Shown here one piece after another: positions 43,808-52,027 of a stretch of 64,000 bases of DNA. The position numbers and the translations under genes were made by a program. Position 1 is the first letter of the stretch. Each line of letters starts with the position of its first letter. This DNA is from Bacteroidales bacterium (GTDB lineage Bacteria > Bacteroidota > Bacteroidia > Bacteroidales > WCHB1-69): assembly GCA_017394765.1 (NCBI GenBank), contig JAFPXF010000002.1, forward strand, positions 1 through 64,000. The letters are read 5' to 3'. The notes below the pieces were generated by a model. The model made no database searches, was not told the origin of the DNA, and saw nothing but the letters and a program-made list of their open reading frames with translations.

Positions 43808-43817
43808 CGCAAAAATA
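43808..43817 (-). promoter_or_regulatory. -7 element of the 43785 gene
   Basis: The minus strand reads TATTTTTGCG, 23 bases before the ATG. Confidence 0.6.
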
Positions 43818-43851
43818 AAAATTTCCTATTTTATCATCGGCAAACAAAACA

Positions 43852-43890
43852 CCGCCGTGAATCCGCGCTAAAGCGCATTTTCACAGCGGC
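43852..43890 (-). terminator. Probable terminator of ftcD
   Basis: A long imperfect stem: CCGC, GTGAA and GCGC pair with GCGC, TTCAC and GCGG around a TTTA loop, followed on the minus strand by TGTTTTGTTTG. Position just beyond the ftcD stop fits. Confidence 0.6.
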
Positions 43891-43946
43891 ATTTTCTGTT
43901 GTTAACGATTCCGATTCAATCGCAAATCGCAAACCGTAAATCGCTA

Positions 43947-45644
43947 CTAACCGATCACCTTCTCCGTCTTCTTCATCAGACGGCGTTCGATTTGATCGGC
44001 CTTGACCACGTAGTCGTGCGCCTTGTTGATCATCATCTCGGCCCACTCCTTGTCTTTCAGCGAGGAGGCGTTGATTTTGACGTTGAGGTAGGCGCCGTGG
44101 ACGGCCGCGCGGGCGCAGAGCACGCCGACACCGGCGTCAGAGACGCTGGCGGGGTTGCCCTTGTTGATCATCGCCTCGCAAATCTCGAACACCTTGAAGG
44201 AGGTCTCGATGGTGCGCATCGGCACTTCGGTGGCGTATTTGGTGGCGTCCTGGATAGCCTGCGAACGGGCTTCCTTCTCTTCGGGCGTGCCCTTCGGCAT
44301 ACCAAAGGCGTTCATAATCACGTTGAAGGCGTTGGTGTCCTCATCCACGAGAGCAAGCAGCTGGTCTTTCAGCAGCTGGCCCTTTTCAGCCCATTCGGAG
44401 AAATATGCCCACTTGTCGTCCCAACCGGGTTTGTGGGAGGAGAGGTTGGCGACCATCGTGCCGAGGGCGGCGCCGAGGGAGCCCATATAGGCGGAGATGG
44501 AACCGCCGCCGGGAGCCGGACTTTCGGAAGCCGTCTCGTTGGCGAAACCGGTGCAGGTCATATCGACCAACTTCGGCGTAGTGTCCTCTTTCTCAAGGAG
44601 ATATTCGATAACTTTCTCTTCGGGGTTGAAGGGTTTGAGGTCGTCCAAACCCATGGATTTCACGGCGATCTTTACCATCTCCTTTTCGTCGATGCCGAGG
44701 GAGCGTTTCTGTTTGGCGAGGTAGTATTTACCGGCCTGGATGAGCACTTTCTTGGGGATGAGGCCCACGATTTCCGCACCGGTGACGCGGATACCGCGCT
44801 TGGCTGCCTTGGCGGTCACCTCGTCGAAGGCGACGTGCAGCGGCGTGGCGTTGATGTCGGTGATGTTCATCGAGACTTGCGCGATGCCGTATTCCTCAAT
44901 GTACCAGCCGATGGCTTTGGTGCCCTTCAGCGTGCCGGGGAGCATCACCACGTTGCCGTTCTCGTCGAGCACTTTCTTGCCGGTGATCTTGTTGCCCTCG
45001 CGTTTCGGGCGGCCCTTCTCGCGCACGTCGAAGGCGATGGCGTTGGCGCGGCGCGTGGAGGTGGTGTTGAGGTTGTAGTTGACGGCGATGAGGAAGTCGC
45101 GGGCGCCCACGGCCGTGGCACCGCTCTTGGCGACGCTCTCCGTGAACTTGTTGGGACCGAAGTCGGGCTTCCACTCCTTGGAGGTGATGCGCTCCTTCAG
45201 GGCTTCGTACTCACCCTGACGGCAGTTGGCAAGGTTGCGGCGCTCGGGCTTGAACGCGGCGTTCTCGTAGCAATAGACGGGGATGTTCAGCTCCTTGCCG
45301 ACCCGTTCGGCCAGCTGACGGGCGTATTCCACGGTCTCTTCCATCGTGATGTTGGCGATAGGCACGAGCGGACACACGTCGGTGGCACCGAAACGCGGGT
45401 GGTCGCCGTGGTGGTTACGCATGTCGATGAGCTCTTGGCACTTGGCGATGAGTTTCACGGCGGCATCGACCACATAGTGCGGTTCGCCCACGAAGGTGAC
45501 GACCGTGCGGTTGGTGGTGGCACCGGGGTCCACATCCAACAGGGTCACGCCTTCCGCCTGACGGATGACGTCGGCCACTTGGTTGATAATCTCTTGATTT
45601 CTGCCTTCACTGAAATTAGGAACGCATTCGATTAACTGTTTCAT
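43947..45644 (-). CDS. ftcD: Glutamate formimidoyltransferase / formimidoyltetrahydrofolate cyclodeaminase
   Basis: A 565-residue fusion. Residues about 1-330 are the formimidoyltransferase (ECVPNFSEGRN, DVDPGATTNRTVVTFVG, NHHGDHPRFGATDVCPLVP) and about 370-565 the cyclodeaminase (ESPAPGGGSISAYMGSLGAAL). It ends histidine degradation by moving the formimino group to tetrahydrofolate. Other hut genes are not in the window. The fusion is usual for Bacteroidetes. Confidence 0.96.
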   Translation of the reverse strand: MKQLIECVPNFSEGRNQEIINQVADVIRQAEGVTLLDVDPGATTNRTVVTFVGEPHYVVDAAVKLIAKCQELIDMRNHHGDHPRFGATDVCPLVPIANITMEETVEYARQLAERVGKELNIPVYCYENAAFKPERRNLANCRQGEYEALKERITSKEWKPDFGPNKFTESVAKSGATAVGARDFLIAVNYNLNTTSTRRANAIAFDVREKGRPKREGNKITGKKVLDENGNVVMLPGTLKGTKAIGWYIEEYGIAQVSMNITDINATPLHVAFDEVTAKAAKRGIRVTGAEIVGLIPKKVLIQAGKYYLAKQKRSLGIDEKEMVKIAVKSMGLDDLKPFNPEEKVIEYLLEKEDTTPKLVDMTCTGFANETASESPAPGGGSISAYMGSLGAALGTMVANLSSHKPGWDDKWAYFSEWAEKGQLLKDQLLALVDEDTNAFNVIMNAFGMPKGTPEEKEARSQAIQDATKYATEVPMRTIETSFKVFEICEAMINKGNPASVSDAGVGVLCARAAVHGAYLNVKINASSLKDKEWAEMMINKAHDYVVKADQIERRLMKKTEKVIG

Positions 45645-45692
45645 ATTATATTTTATTGATTATTAATGATTTACAAATCAAATATTTCAGCT

Positions 45693-45702
45693 TGCAAATG
45701 TA
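45693..45702 (-). promoter_or_regulatory. -7 element of ftcD
   Basis: The minus strand reads TACATTTGCA, 49 bases before the ATG at 45644. Confidence 0.6.
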
Positions 45703-45771
45703 ACAATTACTTTGATACAAACACCTTGCAAAAGGGATTTTCTAAAAGAATAAACACACAGAACAGCTGAC

Positions 45772-45800
45772 AAAAAAGGGCATCGCACAGAACGATGCCC
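45772..45800 (-). terminator. Rho-independent terminator of the tonB gene
   Basis: On the minus strand, GGGCATCG and CGATGCCC form a perfect 8-bp stem with a 7-base loop followed by T6. Confidence 0.9.
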
Positions 45801-45828
45801 TTGTTGATGAGATCACTGTTAGGAGAAC

Positions 45829-46518
45829 CTACATTTTGAAAGTCACAGGAACCGTGTAGAACACGCGGACAGGCTTGCCCATGTTCTTGCCGGGTTTCCA
45901 TTTCGGCATGGCCATGATACCGCGGACAGCTTCCTTGTCACAATCAGGAAACAAGGGTACCTTAACCTTGGCATTGCTGACTCGGCCATCCCTTTCGACA
46001 ACGAATTCCACAAGAACGGTACCCGTGATACCATTGGAACGTGCCACTTCGGGATATTGAATCTCCTTGGCAAGGAAGGCAGCAAGCGCATCGTCACCGC
46101 CCGGGAATTGAGGCATCTCTTCCGTGAACAAGAGAGGAGGAGCTTGATCACTCTCTTCTTCGACGATTTCGACTTCAACATCCACAACATCAGCGATCAC
46201 GTCATCCTCAAAAATATCGGTGGTGAAATCGACATCCGTCGTAACTTGGATGTTGTTCTCCACGATATTCAGCACAACTTCTTGCTGTTGCTGGGGTTGT
46301 TCTTGTGGGGGAGGTGGCGTTTGGTCCGTGGCGATGACATCTTCATCCTTGACTTCGATGAAGTCATCTTCCATGGGGGTGAATGCGGGAGCCTTGTCTT
46401 CACTGGCGAACAGTTCGAAGCCTGCATAGACCAACCCTAAAACCACCACAAGGCCAACGAGAATAAAGATTCCTCTTTTGTTCTCCAAATCTCCTTTGTC
46501 TGTTTTCTTTGCTAACAT
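45829..46518 (-). CDS. Energy transducer TonB
   Basis: A 229-residue TonB: membrane helix at about residues 16-38, a Pro/Gln/acidic periplasmic linker, and a C-terminal TonB domain (about 140-229, FPGGDDALAAFLAKEIQYPEVARSNGITGTVLVEFVV ... KWKPGKNMGKPVRVFYTVPVTF). It couples proton motive force to outer-membrane transporters. No ExbB/ExbD is adjacent. One-gene unit with clear promoter and terminator. Confidence 0.94.
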   Translation of the reverse strand: MLAKKTDKGDLENKRGIFILVGLVVVLGLVYAGFELFASEDKAPAFTPMEDDFIEVKDEDVIATDQTPPPPQEQPQQQQEVVLNIVENNIQVTTDVDFTTDIFEDDVIADVVDVEVEIVEEESDQAPPLLFTEEMPQFPGGDDALAAFLAKEIQYPEVARSNGITGTVLVEFVVERDGRVSNAKVKVPLFPDCDKEAVRGIMAMPKWKPGKNMGKPVRVFYTVPVTFKM

Positions 46519-46560
46519 AACGATGTTATTTTAGGTGTACGATAATACTATATTTTGAAC

Positions 46561-46570
46561 GGCAAAAATA
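46561..46570 (-). promoter_or_regulatory. -7 element of the tonB gene
   Basis: The minus strand reads TATTTTTGCC, 43 bases before the ATG at 46518. Confidence 0.6.
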
Positions 46571-46612
46571 ACAATTTTATTGTTTCGTCAAGTATTTTTT
46601 TTCAAAAAAAGT

Positions 46613-47677
46613 TCAAGGCTCCCAAATACAGCCGCCACAGCTATTTACATCGGCGCCCGTAACGCTGCGCAAGGTGTTTTTGCGATGCTGCAAACGCAAG
46701 AGTCCGAGAAAAGCGAACACAACAGCTTCCTTGAAGAGGGCAGTGGACACATCGGGGACGATGAGTTCGCAGCCGCAAGAATTCCGCAGCGCGCACACCA
46801 AGAATTTGTTGAGGGCTCCACCACCCGTCACAAGCATAGTACGCACCGATGCGGGGACAGCGGCACTGACTTGGCCAGAGACATGTTCCACGACCGTATG
46901 CAGAGCATCAGCCACATCATTTCTTTCCAGACTCCATTCCAGCAGCGGCCTGAAGCACTGTTCAAACCACTCCTTGCCTAACGACTTGGGTGCAGGCCGC
47001 GCATAATATTCCAGTGTGTCAAGGCCGTGCAGCAATGACGGAATCATCTTCCCTTCAGAAGCGAGTTTCCCGTCCTTGTCGTATTCCAAGCCGACCTTGG
47101 CAGCCAACAAATTCAAAGCCATATTGCAGGGCGACACGTCGAAAGCCACGCGATGCCCTTCTTTTCTGTAAGAGATATTGGAAAAGCCACCGAGGTTGAG
47201 GCAGGCATCATACTCGCCGAACAGGAGCTCATCGCCGATGGGGACCAAGGGGGCTCCCTGGCCATGAAGCGCGACATCCACTGTCCGGAAATCACAAATC
47301 GCGGGGATGCCTGTACGCGCGGCAATAACCGCACCGCTGCCAATCTGCGTGGTCAGACCCGAACGCGGCTGATGGAAGACCGTATGCCCGTGCGAGGCAA
47401 CAAAAGCAGGTTTTTCCCCGTCGCCCACAAATGCATTGACAGTGTCGGCAATCAAGTTTCCCAACTCGACATCCAGACGACAGTACTCCAATGCAGACAG
47501 CTCCGTGGCGTGTGCCAGCCGTTCTCTCATGTCGGGTGCATACGGGAAAGTGTCGGCCTTCAGCACCTCATAGTGCCAGCGGCCCTGTTCATCTTCCGAG
47601 AAGCCGCACCAAGCGATATCAATGCCGTCGAGCGAGGTGCCCGACATAATGCCTATGCCAGTGATATAGGGCGTCAT
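46613..47677 (-). CDS. anmK: Anhydro-N-acetylmuramic acid kinase
   Basis: A 354-residue sugar kinase that phosphorylates and opens 1,6-anhydroMurNAc during wall recycling. Motifs: GIMSGTSLDGIDIAWCGF at the start, VASHGHTVFHQP, CDFRTVDVALHGQGAPLVPIGDELLF, NLGGFSNIS, and MLVTGGGALNKFLV. It overlaps murF by four bases (ATGA), so synthesis and recycling are coupled. Confidence 0.95.
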   Translation of the reverse strand: MTPYITGIGIMSGTSLDGIDIAWCGFSEDEQGRWHYEVLKADTFPYAPDMRERLAHATELSALEYCRLDVELGNLIADTVNAFVGDGEKPAFVASHGHTVFHQPRSGLTTQIGSGAVIAARTGIPAICDFRTVDVALHGQGAPLVPIGDELLFGEYDACLNLGGFSNISYRKEGHRVAFDVSPCNMALNLLAAKVGLEYDKDGKLASEGKMIPSLLHGLDTLEYYARPAPKSLGKEWFEQCFRPLLEWSLERNDVADALHTVVEHVSGQVSAAVPASVRTMLVTGGGALNKFLVCALRNSCGCELIVPDVSTALFKEAVVFAFLGLLRLQHRKNTLRSVTGADVNSCGGCIWEP

Positions 47678-48942
47678 GACAGCAAAGCAGTGAGTTCGCC
47701 GAGACGAATACTGTTGGAGCCTTTCACAAGCACGAGCGACTGCTCCATGGGATGCGTCTTGAGGTAGCTGTTGGCGGTTTCCACATCGGGGAAACTCGAC
47801 TGCGGAGCCACGGCGCTGAACTCTGCACCCACAAAAAGGGCTTCAATGCCGAGTTCTTGGCAAAGGTCAACAATATGTTGGTGTTCCTCGCGGCTGATGG
47901 CACCCAATTCGCGCATGTCGCCAAGCACAGCCCGTTTGCGGGGGTGATGCAGTCTGGCAAGGTTGCGCAACGCAGCCTCCATGCTGGTGGGGTTCGCGTT
48001 ATAGTAGTCGGAGATAACCGTGTTGGTGCCCACCACATTGACCTGCGAGCGGTGGTTCGTAGGCTCATATTCGGAAAGGGCCTTCGCAACATTGTCGTCA
48101 CTCACGCCGAAGTAATGTCCCACGGCTTCCGCCGCGAGGAAATTATAGATATTGTAGCCGCCCGTCAGATGGGTGTTGATGTCACGACCGCCCACACGGA
48201 TGCGCAAGTAAGGCGACATGCCGAGGAGATGCGCATCGGCATTGCCGGCATAAAAGACAATCTTGTCATAGGCAAGATCATGGCGAAGGTGCAGGTCATT
48301 TTCGTTGACAAAGAGTATGCCGCCATCGCGGATAACGGAGCGATACAGGGCCTTCTTGGTGTGGATGATTTCCTCAAAGGAGCCAAAGCCCTCGATGTGG
48401 GCCTTGCCCACGTTGGTGATGAGGCCGTGCGTAGGGCGGGCGATGCTGCAGAGAAATTCGATTTCTCCAGGGTGATTGGCACCCATCTCCACAATGGCGA
48501 TCTCATCGTCGGGGCGGATGGAGAGCAGCGTGAGCGGTACACCGATGTGGTTATTAAGGTTGCCTTTGGTGCAGGCAGTGCGGAACTGTGTCTGCAACAC
48601 TGCGTGAACCAGCTCTTTGGTAGTGGTCTTGCCGTTGGTGCCGGTGATGCCGATGACGGGGATATGCAGTTGCTGGCGATGGTGCTGCGCCAAGTCCTGA
48701 AGCGTCTTCAGTGCGTCGTCCACGACAATACAGCGGTTGTTTCCCGTCAGATCGGGGTTTTCGGTCACCACGAAAGCCGCGCCGTTTTCGAGGGCTTGCA
48801 AGGCGAACTGGTTGCCGTCGAAGCGCTCGCCCTTCAGACAGAAGAAGAGGCAGCCAGGCACGATGGCGCGGGTGTCGGTGCAGACGACAAGGTGCTGGAG
48901 GTAAGTGTTGTATAGTTCGGTCATACGTTTTTCAGTTTTCAT
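47674..48942 (-). CDS. murF: UDP-N-acetylmuramoyl-tripeptide--D-alanyl-D-alanine ligase
   Basis: A 422-residue Mur ligase that adds D-Ala-D-Ala to the peptidoglycan precursor. P-loop GITGTNGKTTTKELV, NNHIGVPLTLL, EMGANHPGEIEFLC and the central YNIYNFLAAEAVG are typical. ATG 48924 is an alternative start. It is away from the usual mur/fts cluster and in a run with the reductase-like gene upstream and anmK downstream. Confidence 0.95.
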   Translation of the reverse strand: MKTEKRMTELYNTYLQHLVVCTDTRAIVPGCLFFCLKGERFDGNQFALQALENGAAFVVTENPDLTGNNRCIVVDDALKTLQDLAQHHRQQLHIPVIGITGTNGKTTTKELVHAVLQTQFRTACTKGNLNNHIGVPLTLLSIRPDDEIAIVEMGANHPGEIEFLCSIARPTHGLITNVGKAHIEGFGSFEEIIHTKKALYRSVIRDGGILFVNENDLHLRHDLAYDKIVFYAGNADAHLLGMSPYLRIRVGGRDINTHLTGGYNIYNFLAAEAVGHYFGVSDDNVAKALSEYEPTNHRSQVNVVGTNTVISDYYNANPTSMEAALRNLARLHHPRKRAVLGDMRELGAISREEHQHIVDLCQELGIEALFVGAEFSAVAPQSSFPDVETANSYLKTHPMEQSLVLVKGSNSIRLGELTALLS

Positions 48943-48987
48943 ATTTTGTTCATTTGATTGATTTGATAACAGGTTGTATTGAAACCT

Positions 48988-49797
48988 TTAATAGATGAAC
49001 GGGAACACTCTCTTGAGCTTCTTGGCCTCCATTTCCGGGCCGAACTCAGTCTTGTAATTCTTGTACAGGGCGTTGGCACGCGGCACAAGGTTGGCGAAGG
49101 TCCAGATGAAAAAGACCAAGCCGGAGATGGACCAGGTGAGGATGGCAAAACCGAGCCACTCCATCAATTCTCCCAAGTAGTTGGCACTGGTGACATACTC
49201 GAAGAGAAAACCGTGCGGCAAGTAGTGCTTGGTGTCGTTGTCGTCCTTGCGAAGATGCCGGATGATATAGTCGGAGCGCAGGTTCATGTAGAAGCCCAGG
49301 AAGAAGATGCATACACCGATGATGAACTGCGGCGACCAGAGCCAGGCCGTGTCCGTGTAGGAAAGACCGAGCACGTGATAGTTGGCCTTGTAGGATTCGA
49401 AGAAGATCCAGTAGCCCTGCATCATCGCGTTGAGAATGTTGAAGGAGATGCCCATAAACATCACGGCCAGGGACATTTTGCTGCTCTTGCCTTTCATCAG
49501 CCAGGGGAAGATGATGGAACGTTGGAAATAGTGTATCTCGAAGATGAGCAGGAAAATCATGGGCACGAGATCGAAGCGATGCGGCGAGCAAAGCCAGATG
49601 ATGATCATAGCCAAGAAGATGGGAAACTCCATCAGGAACCAAGCCACCTTGTTGTTGATGCTCTTGCCCCATTTGCTGGACGTAAACTGTCCATAGCCGG
49701 CATTCACAAAGTAGAGGGAGATAAAAACGACTACGGCAAGGCCAACCATCACCCAAAGGTAGATATTAAAGGCCGATGTAAGAAAGTCTGGACTCAT
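48988..49797 (-). CDS. Steroid 5-alpha-reductase family membrane protein
   Basis: A 269-residue protein with six or seven membrane helices. The C-terminal domain has the family pattern: GFYMNLRSDYIIRHLRK, then PHGFLFEYVTSANYLGELMEWLGFAI, which carries the NADPH-binding Glu-Tyr and Asn residues of steroid 5-alpha-reductases/DUF1295. Its substrate could be a steroid, a polyprenol or a lipid enone. It lies 45 bases upstream of murF. Confidence 0.85.
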   Translation of the reverse strand: MSPDFLTSAFNIYLWVMVGLAVVVFISLYFVNAGYGQFTSSKWGKSINNKVAWFLMEFPIFLAMIIIWLCSPHRFDLVPMIFLLIFEIHYFQRSIIFPWLMKGKSSKMSLAVMFMGISFNILNAMMQGYWIFFESYKANYHVLGLSYTDTAWLWSPQFIIGVCIFFLGFYMNLRSDYIIRHLRKDDNDTKHYLPHGFLFEYVTSANYLGELMEWLGFAILTWSISGLVFFIWTFANLVPRANALYKNYKTEFGPEMEAKKLKRVFPFIY

Positions 49798-49836
49798 AGT
49801 TAATGTTTTTTTATAGTAAAAAGAGTGAATAGTGTG

Positions 49837-51123
49837 TTATCTAAAAAAATGTCTAAGTTCACTGCGACAACCGCCTTGAAAGAAGGAGGCATATTCCAGG
49901 AATATCCGGGATGAGTCCTCCAAGGGCGACAGGCCGAGCAGTTCACCTATGCGCGACAATTGCTGCAAGTTATCGAGCGGCAGCGGGTTGTTGGCGGCTG
50001 GCAGGCTGGAGTGTGGCACACGCGTGGAGTCGGTGAAGGTGCCGTGCACCTCATCGGGCAGCGCAGCGGGCAGCAACATGTCGAAATCCGCTGACACGCC
50101 GTCCCAATGAGCGGTGTGCAACACCGAGAAGGTACTGTTCTTGACCTGTTCAAGCACCTCCGCAGGCATCGACGCACCCGTGCTGTTGAAGACAAGACAA
50201 CCCTGGAAATCGTGTTTGCAGAGGCGGGCCGGGATGTCAACCGGACTTGTCGTCACTTCCTTCTGGCAAATGTCGTGCAACAATTGCCTGCTGTTCTCGT
50301 CCAAGGGACGCCCGCCCACACAAACGTCAGGGAAAATGCCCATGTCATGAAGTCCTTGGGAGTTGAGTTCCGCCTTGAGGCACAAAAATCCGGAGGCGGG
50401 CTTTGCCTGAATGTCAAGCAGCATGCAGAGATTTTCCAACTCAATGACGCCGCGCGCGTTCAACAGACGCTCCCAAACAAGAAAGACAGGCGCTTGTGCT
50501 TCCAGCAGCAACGTGGCAAACGATGCAATGTCCCCGTCCTTCAGACGATTGGCAGCCAAAAGCGCGTCATAGTCATCCTCGAAGATGTGCTTTTTGTATT
50601 CGTCATAATTTTTCCCCAATCCATTCACATAAATTCCTTTTGCAAGGTCGTGACGGATGAGGTAGCCATTGACGCTTCTGAAAAAAGCGGCATAATCGAC
50701 GATGTTCAGCGTTTCCGGAGTGTTAAAGAAATAGTGCGGGGTATCTATGGATGATTCCACGACCTTGCGGGCAAAATCCTGAGAGGGGGCTTGGACCTTG
50801 TCATCGAACATGCAGAAGAAATAGCCGGAGCTGAAGAGTTCCGCAAAGGGCACGATGTCGTTCTTGTCAATAAAAAAAGACGTGCCACGACGGTAGTAGT
50901 CGAAGGAGCCAAGGGCATTGGTGTGCAGCCCCGCACGCGCGAGGCGCTGCATCATATAAAGTTCTTCGTTGGAGTAGTTGCCCGAGGTCATCACCAGACA
51001 ATCATTTTCGGACAAACCACCGAGGTGCTTCGCCATGAGTCGGAACGCCTCTTCGAATGTAACAGTCACATAGCAGCCATCCTGCCGTATCATCGGTTGT
51101 AAAATTCGATCCATCGGTATCAT
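49837..51123 (-). CDS. Stand-alone molybdopterin-oxidoreductase-fold protein
   Basis: A 428-residue protein resembling the central domains of NuoG/formate-dehydrogenase-type molybdopterin proteins: VTFEEAFRLMAKHL, CLVMTSGNYSNEELYMMQRLARAGLHTNALGSF, and near the end LLPAALPDEVHGTFTDSTRV. It lacks the N-terminal CxxC[4Fe-4S] domain and any obvious metal-ligating Cys/Sec, so it may be a non-catalytic subunit. ATG 51123 overlaps the gldA stop by ATGA. The family call is from pattern and is moderate. Confidence 0.65.
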   Translation of the reverse strand: MIPMDRILQPMIRQDGCYVTVTFEEAFRLMAKHLGGLSENDCLVMTSGNYSNEELYMMQRLARAGLHTNALGSFDYYRRGTSFFIDKNDIVPFAELFSSGYFFCMFDDKVQAPSQDFARKVVESSIDTPHYFFNTPETLNIVDYAAFFRSVNGYLIRHDLAKGIYVNGLGKNYDEYKKHIFEDDYDALLAANRLKDGDIASFATLLLEAQAPVFLVWERLLNARGVIELENLCMLLDIQAKPASGFLCLKAELNSQGLHDMGIFPDVCVGGRPLDENSRQLLHDICQKEVTTSPVDIPARLCKHDFQGCLVFNSTGASMPAEVLEQVKNSTFSVLHTAHWDGVSADFDMLLPAALPDEVHGTFTDSTRVPHSSLPAANNPLPLDNLQQLSRIGELLGLSPLEDSSRIFLEYASFFQGGCRSELRHFFR

Positions 51124-51863
51124 TTATTGGTGAGGGCGTGGAAGATTTCCTCCATACCGAGGGCGTTGAGTTCGTCGGCGTGCTTGATGCCGAGTTTCGC
51201 GGCGATGCTGGGCAGATCGGCGACGGACGTATCGACAACGAGCTTGCCGTGATTGATGATGACGACGTGGTCGCACATGGCCTGCACCTCCTGCATGATA
51301 TGGGTGGAGAGCAGCACCGTGCGGTCTTTGCCGTATTCACGAATAAGGCCGCGGATTTCGATGAGCTGATTGGGGTCAAGACCCGTGGTCGGTTCGTCAA
51401 GGATGAGCACTTCCGGCTTGTGGATGAGGGCCTGGGCGATGCCCACGCGCTGCTTGTAGCCTCGTGAGAGGGCACCGATCTTTTTGTGCTGTTCGAGGCC
51501 GAGTCCCGTCTTTTCGATGACTTCATCCACGCTGCCCTTGACATCCTTGAGGTGATGAATGCCGGCGATGAATTGCAGGAACTCCCGCACATACATGTCA
51601 TAATAGAGCGGGTTAGCCTCAGAGAGGTAGCCTATCCGCTTGCGCAACTCCAGGGAGTCGTTCCAGATGTCAAGTCCGCAGACGGTGACGTCACCGGAAG
51701 TTGGCGGAATGAGGCAGGTGATAATCTTCATCATGGTGGTCTTGCCCGCACCATTAGGGCCCAAGAAACCGACGATTTCGCCCTTCTTCGCCTCAAAACT
51801 CACATCGTCCAGCGCACGTTGCGTGTCAAAAACCTTTGTGACATTCTTTACAACAATTGACAT
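51120..51863 (-). CDS. gldA: GldA-type ABC transporter ATP-binding protein
   Basis: A 247-residue ABC ATPase: Walker [12 protein letters not shown], signature [10 protein letters not shown], Walker [14 protein letters not shown], His-loop STHIM. The LSRGYKQR signature and overall sequence match GldA, ATPase of the GldAFG transporter needed for gliding in Flavobacteria. gldF and gldG are absent here, so the partner must be elsewhere or the function differs. First gene of a possible five-gene minus-strand run. Confidence 0.85.
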   Translation of the reverse strand: MSIVVKNVTKVFDTQRALDDVSFEAKKGEIVGFLGPNGAGKTTMMKIITCLIPPTSGDVTVCGLDIWNDSLELRKRIGYLSEANPLYYDMYVREFLQFIAGIHHLKDVKGSVDEVIEKTGLGLEQHKKIGALSRGYKQRVGIAQALIHKPEVLILDEPTTGLDPNQLIEIRGLIREYGKDRTVLLSTHIMQEVQAMCDHVVIINHGKLVVDTSVADLPSIAAKLGIKHADELNALGMEEIFHALTNK

Positions 51864-51885
51864 ATTACAGCCATTTTAATGAGGC

Positions 51886-51895
51886 TGCAAAGATA
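51886..51895 (-). promoter_or_regulatory. -7 element of the gldA run
   Basis: The minus strand reads TATCTTTGCA, 23 bases before the gldA ATG at 51863. Confidence 0.65.
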
Positions 51896-51910
51896 CAAAA
51901 AATACCGGTA

Positions 51911-51934
51911 GCGACCCATGCATGCATCGGTCGC
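51911..51934. repeat. 24-bp palindrome between divergent promoters
   Basis: GCGACC, then C, ATGCATGCAT, C, and GGTCGC: a palindrome with one mismatched pair, centred between the gldA and YbhN-like promoters. Could be a REP-like element or an operator. Confidence 0.75.
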
Positions 51935-51999
51935 CGGCAGACCGAAAAAAGCCATGTCTTAAAGGCCGGTGCAAGGATTGTCCCTACAACATTTTTTTG

Positions 52000-52009
52000 T
52001 ATTTTTGCA
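52000..52009 (+). promoter_or_regulatory. -7 element of the YbhN-like gene
   Basis: TATTTTTGCA, 19 bases before ATG 52028. Confidence 0.65.
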
Positions 52010-52027
52010 CGCTTTTTAACATTCTTA

